Assembly (NCBI RefSeq): GCF_013137895.1
Contig: NZ_CP053538.1
Span: forward strand, 3,813,001-3,877,000
Length of the DNA: 64,000 bases
Origin: Hymenobacter taeanensis
GTDB lineage: Bacteria; Bacteroidota; Bacteroidia; Cytophagales; Hymenobacteraceae
Direction: 5' to 3'
Shown here: one piece after another, positions 61,583 to 64,000 of the stretch
How positions within the stretch are numbered: the stretch's first letter is position 1
Layout: each line of letters starts with the position of its first letter
Position numbers and translations under genes: made by a program
The notes under the pieces: generated by a model
The model's input: the letters and a program-made list of their open reading frames with translations, nothing else
The model's database searches: none
What the model was told of the DNA's origin: nothing

Positions 61583-62788
61583 CTATCTGTTGGTTAGCCA
61601 GCCTTTACGGTAGAAATAGATGAGCTGGCAAATGACTATCAGTCCTAAAATAGTCAGCAGCACGGGGTACCCCCATGGGCTGTATAGCTCAGGCATGTTG
61701 AGGTAGTTGATATGACCATCGGGGGCTTCGCGCTGGAAATTCATGCCGTACAGGCCTACCACAAAGCTGAGCGGAATAAAGATGCTGCTGATGATGGTGA
61801 GCACCTTCATAACTTCATTCATGCGGTTGCTCTGATCAGACAAGAACAAATCAACGAGGCTGCTTACTGATTCGCGGTAGCTCTCGGCTAAATCCATGGC
61901 TTGAATGGCGTGGTCGTAGCAGTCTTTGAAATAAGTTTTGATGTCTTCGGGCACCACCTCTTCCGGCAGGCGCAGTATCTCAGCAATCTTTTCTCTCTCA
62001 GGATACACAAGCCGCCGAAATCGCACAATGTCTTTCTTGATGTGCAGGATGCGGTTGAGCAGGCGCCTATCCGAGCGGCCCGTGAAAATGCGTTCCTCCA
62101 GCTTCTCAATGTAGTCGCCGATGGCCGCCATGGTGGGGTAGTAGTGGTCGAGTACTACATCGGTGAGGGCGTAGGCCAAGTATAGCGGGGGGCGGCGCAG
62201 AATGGAGCTGCGGCCCGAGCGCAGGCGCTGCCGCACGGCCTCCAGGCAGTCCTCGTAATCGTCCTGAAAACTCAGGATATAGTTGTCGCCGGTAAAGATG
62301 GAAAGCTGGTCGTCGTCAATATCCAGCTGGGCGGTAAACTCCGTCATCCGCGACACCAGAAACAGGCCGTCTTCCGTTTCTTCCACTTTAGCCCGCTGGT
62401 AATCGTTGAGCACGTCCTCCATCATGAGCGGGTGAATCCGGAAGTCTTCCTGAATCTGCTGCATCAGGGGCAGGTTGTTGTAGCCGCGTACATCAAACCA
62501 GTGCTTAAGCTCAGGGTGCTCCTGAATAAACGCCCGCAACGCCGGATAATCAAAATATTCGCGCTCCTGGAAAAAGCTCTCGGAGTAGCTGATCAGAAAC
62601 AGGCGCGGCGGTAACGCATCAGGCCGGACCATGAGTGTGCCGGGGCGCTGGCCCACCGTTTGCTCGTGCGCCTGGCGGGTGGCGTCGCGGTCGGCTAACG
62701 CACCCGTGGGATGGGGTAACTCCGCCTCAGGATCTGGCAAAATGGAGGGAGGAACGGCAGCAGAAGGAGGGGAAGCGGCAGAATTCAT
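61583..62788 (-). CDS. corA: CorA-family magnesium/divalent cation channel
   Basis: A 401-residue protein. The C-terminus has two membrane helices with the family signature LYGMNFQREAP (GMN) between them. A long helical domain (about 210-340, including HIKKDIVRFRRLVYPEREKI) precedes them. The N-terminal 60 residues are Pro/Ala-rich and unlike other CorA proteins. The pentamer should conduct Mg2+ or Co2+. The ATG at 62788 (MNSAASPPSAAVP) is taken as start; the frame continues upstream to 62860 without support. Confidence 0.88.
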   Translation of the reverse strand: MNSAASPPSAAVPPSILPDPEAELPHPTGALADRDATRQAHEQTVGQRPGTLMVRPDALPPRLFLISYSESFFQEREYFDYPALRAFIQEHPELKHWFDVRGYNNLPLMQQIQEDFRIHPLMMEDVLNDYQRAKVEETEDGLFLVSRMTEFTAQLDIDDDQLSIFTGDNYILSFQDDYEDCLEAVRQRLRSGRSSILRRPPLYLAYALTDVVLDHYYPTMAAIGDYIEKLEERIFTGRSDRRLLNRILHIKKDIVRFRRLVYPEREKIAEILRLPEEVVPEDIKTYFKDCYDHAIQAMDLAESYRESVSSLVDLFLSDQSNRMNEVMKVLTIISSIFIPLSFVVGLYGMNFQREAPDGHINYLNMPELYSPWGYPVLLTILGLIVICQLIYFYRKGWLTNR

Positions 62789-62892
62789 GAGTGAGGAACA
62801 CAAGTCAGGAAGGCAGTTTACGAGATTTGACCGGAAGTTCGTTGTTGCAGGCGCAGGCATGGCTGGTTATCCGTGCCGCAGGATAAAGCAGC

Positions 62893-63957
62893 GTGAGCAA
62901 CCAGCCGCGGCATTTTTCTCGTACTTTCGCCTGCACGCCGTTGCTCATTTTGCCCTTGGATTCTGCCGCTACCTCTGCTCCCAACCTGCTGCTCTTGCCC
63001 CTGGAAGAGGGGCGTTATGCGGTGCGCTTTCTGCGCGGAGTAGAGGCAACGCCAACCCGCCCCCTGGCCTACGACCCCTTTCTGTACCTAACGCCGGCCC
63101 ACCTGGCATTGCAGCAAGCCCCCGGTGAGCGGCTCCATTTTTATCTGGAAGACCAACGAGCCAACCAGACCGTAGGCCAGTTCCACGCCTTTCTGGATGC
63201 TGCTGGCCGCGAGGCTCATAGCCCCTGGCAGGCCCCCTTCGGGAGTGCCCAGCTGATGCCCGGCATCCCCGCCGACGTGGTGGCTGGCTTCCTGACGGTG
63301 GTAGATACCCAGTTAGCTCAGCAGGGTGTGCAGCGCCTACAGGTGCGCAGCTACCCCCTGGACTACGATGAAGCCGGCAGTGCCTTACTTACCCAGGCAC
63401 TCACCCAATTGGGGTTTCGCATTACGCAAACCGAGCTGAACAATCACTTGCCTTTGCAGGATGAATTTGTGGCCCGGCTGCACCCCTCTGAGCGGCGCCG
63501 TTTGCGGAAGTGTGAGCGGCATGGCTTTCAGTTTGAGCAGGAGCCCCCGTTGCTGTTGCCCCTGGCCTACGAATTCCTGAGCCGCTGCCGGCAAGAGAAG
63601 GGGCAGCAGCTTTCTTTGCCCTTAGAGCGCTTGCAGGAGTTGTTTCGGCTGTTTCCGCAGCACTACTTCCTGTTTTCGGTGCGCAACGCAGCCGGGGAGT
63701 GGGTGGCCCTCACAGTGGCTATTCGGGTAAACAGTGAAGTGCTGTATAACTTTTACCCTGCCAGCCCCCTGGCCTACAACGCCTTCAGTCCGGTGGTGTT
63801 GCTTAATGCGGGCCTGCATGCTTTTGGTAAAGCCAGCGGTATGCGGCTGCTTGATTTGGGCACCTCTATGCTCCCCGAAGGGCCGAATTACTCATTGCTG
63901 CAGTTTAAGCGGCACTTAGGTGGGGTGCTCAGTCTGAAGCTGACCTTCGAGAAATGA
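62893..63957 (+). CDS. FemAB/GNAT-like acyltransferase
   Basis: A 354-residue protein with a GNAT-type fold in its second half: RLHPSERRRLRKCERHGFQFEQ, then FLFSVRNAAGEWVALTVAIRV and YNFYPASPLAYNAFSPVVLLNAGLHAFGKAS, typical of the FemAB-related BioF2/GNAT group that acts on envelope or peptide substrates. The exact reaction is unknown. The start is uncertain: a GTG at 62893 is used, but a TACTTTCG promoter-like element near 62920 suggests a start further on. The next frame overlaps its stop (ATGA). Confidence 0.65.
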   Translation: MSNQPRHFSRTFACTPLLILPLDSAATSAPNLLLLPLEEGRYAVRFLRGVEATPTRPLAYDPFLYLTPAHLALQQAPGERLHFYLEDQRANQTVGQFHAFLDAAGREAHSPWQAPFGSAQLMPGIPADVVAGFLTVVDTQLAQQGVQRLQVRSYPLDYDEAGSALLTQALTQLGFRITQTELNNHLPLQDEFVARLHPSERRRLRKCERHGFQFEQEPPLLLPLAYEFLSRCRQEKGQQLSLPLERLQELFRLFPQHYFLFSVRNAAGEWVALTVAIRVNSEVLYNFYPASPLAYNAFSPVVLLNAGLHAFGKASGMRLLDLGTSMLPEGPNYSLLQFKRHLGGVLSLKLTFEK

Positions 63958-64000
63958 GTATTCCTGGAAACATATTGGGCCGCTGGCATTGGCGAGTGGC
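63954..64000 (+). CDS. Start of a downstream gene (cut by the window edge)
   Basis: An ATG at 63954 overlaps the stop of the GNAT-like gene by four bases (ATGA) and stays open to the window end, reading MSIPGNILGRWHWRV. The overlap suggests a coupled partner gene. Too short to identify. Confidence 0.45.
   Translation, partial: MSIPGNILGRWHWRV

Noticed and set aside
62631-63128. 165-residue frame over the corA/GNAT spacer
   Set aside because: It overlaps both well-supported genes in another frame and has mixed composition.

Overview
The window reads as chromosomal DNA of a GC-rich member of the Bacteroidota, most likely Hymenobacter or a close relative in the Cytophagales. The signs are -7 promoter elements close to TAnnTTTG, starts without Shine-Dalgarno sequences, a secreted GH16 enzyme with a type IX secretion sorting domain, a RskA-type anti-sigma factor paired with an ECF sigma factor, many lipoproteins, and a very frequent intergenic word TGGCCTAG/CTAGGCCA. 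This placement is inference from gene content. No rRNA, tRNA or CRISPR array was seen.

Layout. 1-630 is the start of a glutamate synthase large subunit running off the left edge. 1053-8012 is a urate catabolism locus: uricase on the plus strand, and allantoinase, allantoate amidohydrolase, ureidoglycine aminohydrolase, OHCU decarboxylase, hydroxyisourate hydrolase and a DUF6986 aldolase-like protein on the minus strand. 8218-15319 holds greA, a HIT protein fused to a nuclease-A-inhibitor-like domain, two transporters, a secreted MBL-fold protein and a secreted non-specific endonuclease. 15616-20970 has a lactonase and a type IIG restriction-modification gene split by an in-frame amber codon. 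21128-28182 is general metabolism and redox, including a sulfite-oxidase-like/reductase pair. 28371-33032 is one very large beta-glucanase gene. 33502-38652 holds an MpaB-type oxygenase, an aldehyde dehydrogenase, a sigma/anti-sigma pair and a stand-alone H-NOX haem sensor. 38718-41477 is an arsenosugar biosynthesis cluster. 41518-46184 is an envelope/glycosyltransferase region with two frameshifted genes. 46355-50459 has a peroxiredoxin, a tandem-repeat protein, a hydrolase and a small AT-richer island with an IS5-family element. 50505-64000 has a polyferredoxin/oxidoreductase set, an amino acid permease, a large propeller protein, a secreted zinc peptidase, a CorA channel and a FemAB/GNAT-like protein.

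How genes work together. The urate locus would take urate to S-allantoin, allantoate, ureidoglycine and ureidoglycolate, releasing ammonium that the neighbouring glutamate synthase could help assimilate. No ureidoglycolate lyase is visible; the DUF6986 protein at the end of the minus-strand group is a candidate for downstream two-carbon chemistry. The secreted nuclease and the HIT-NuiA fusion are a plausible nuclease/antidote pair. The peroxidase-like, ArsS, rhodanese and TIGR04282-type genes form a set, but no ArsM is in view.

Most notable non-gene signals: four genes (greA, an MFS transporter, the ECF sigma factor and the 46918 gene) have a terminator-like hairpin plus T-run in the short leader just before the start codon; two genes 4 kb apart are each frameshifted at a six-T run; several families of hairpin repeats sit between genes.
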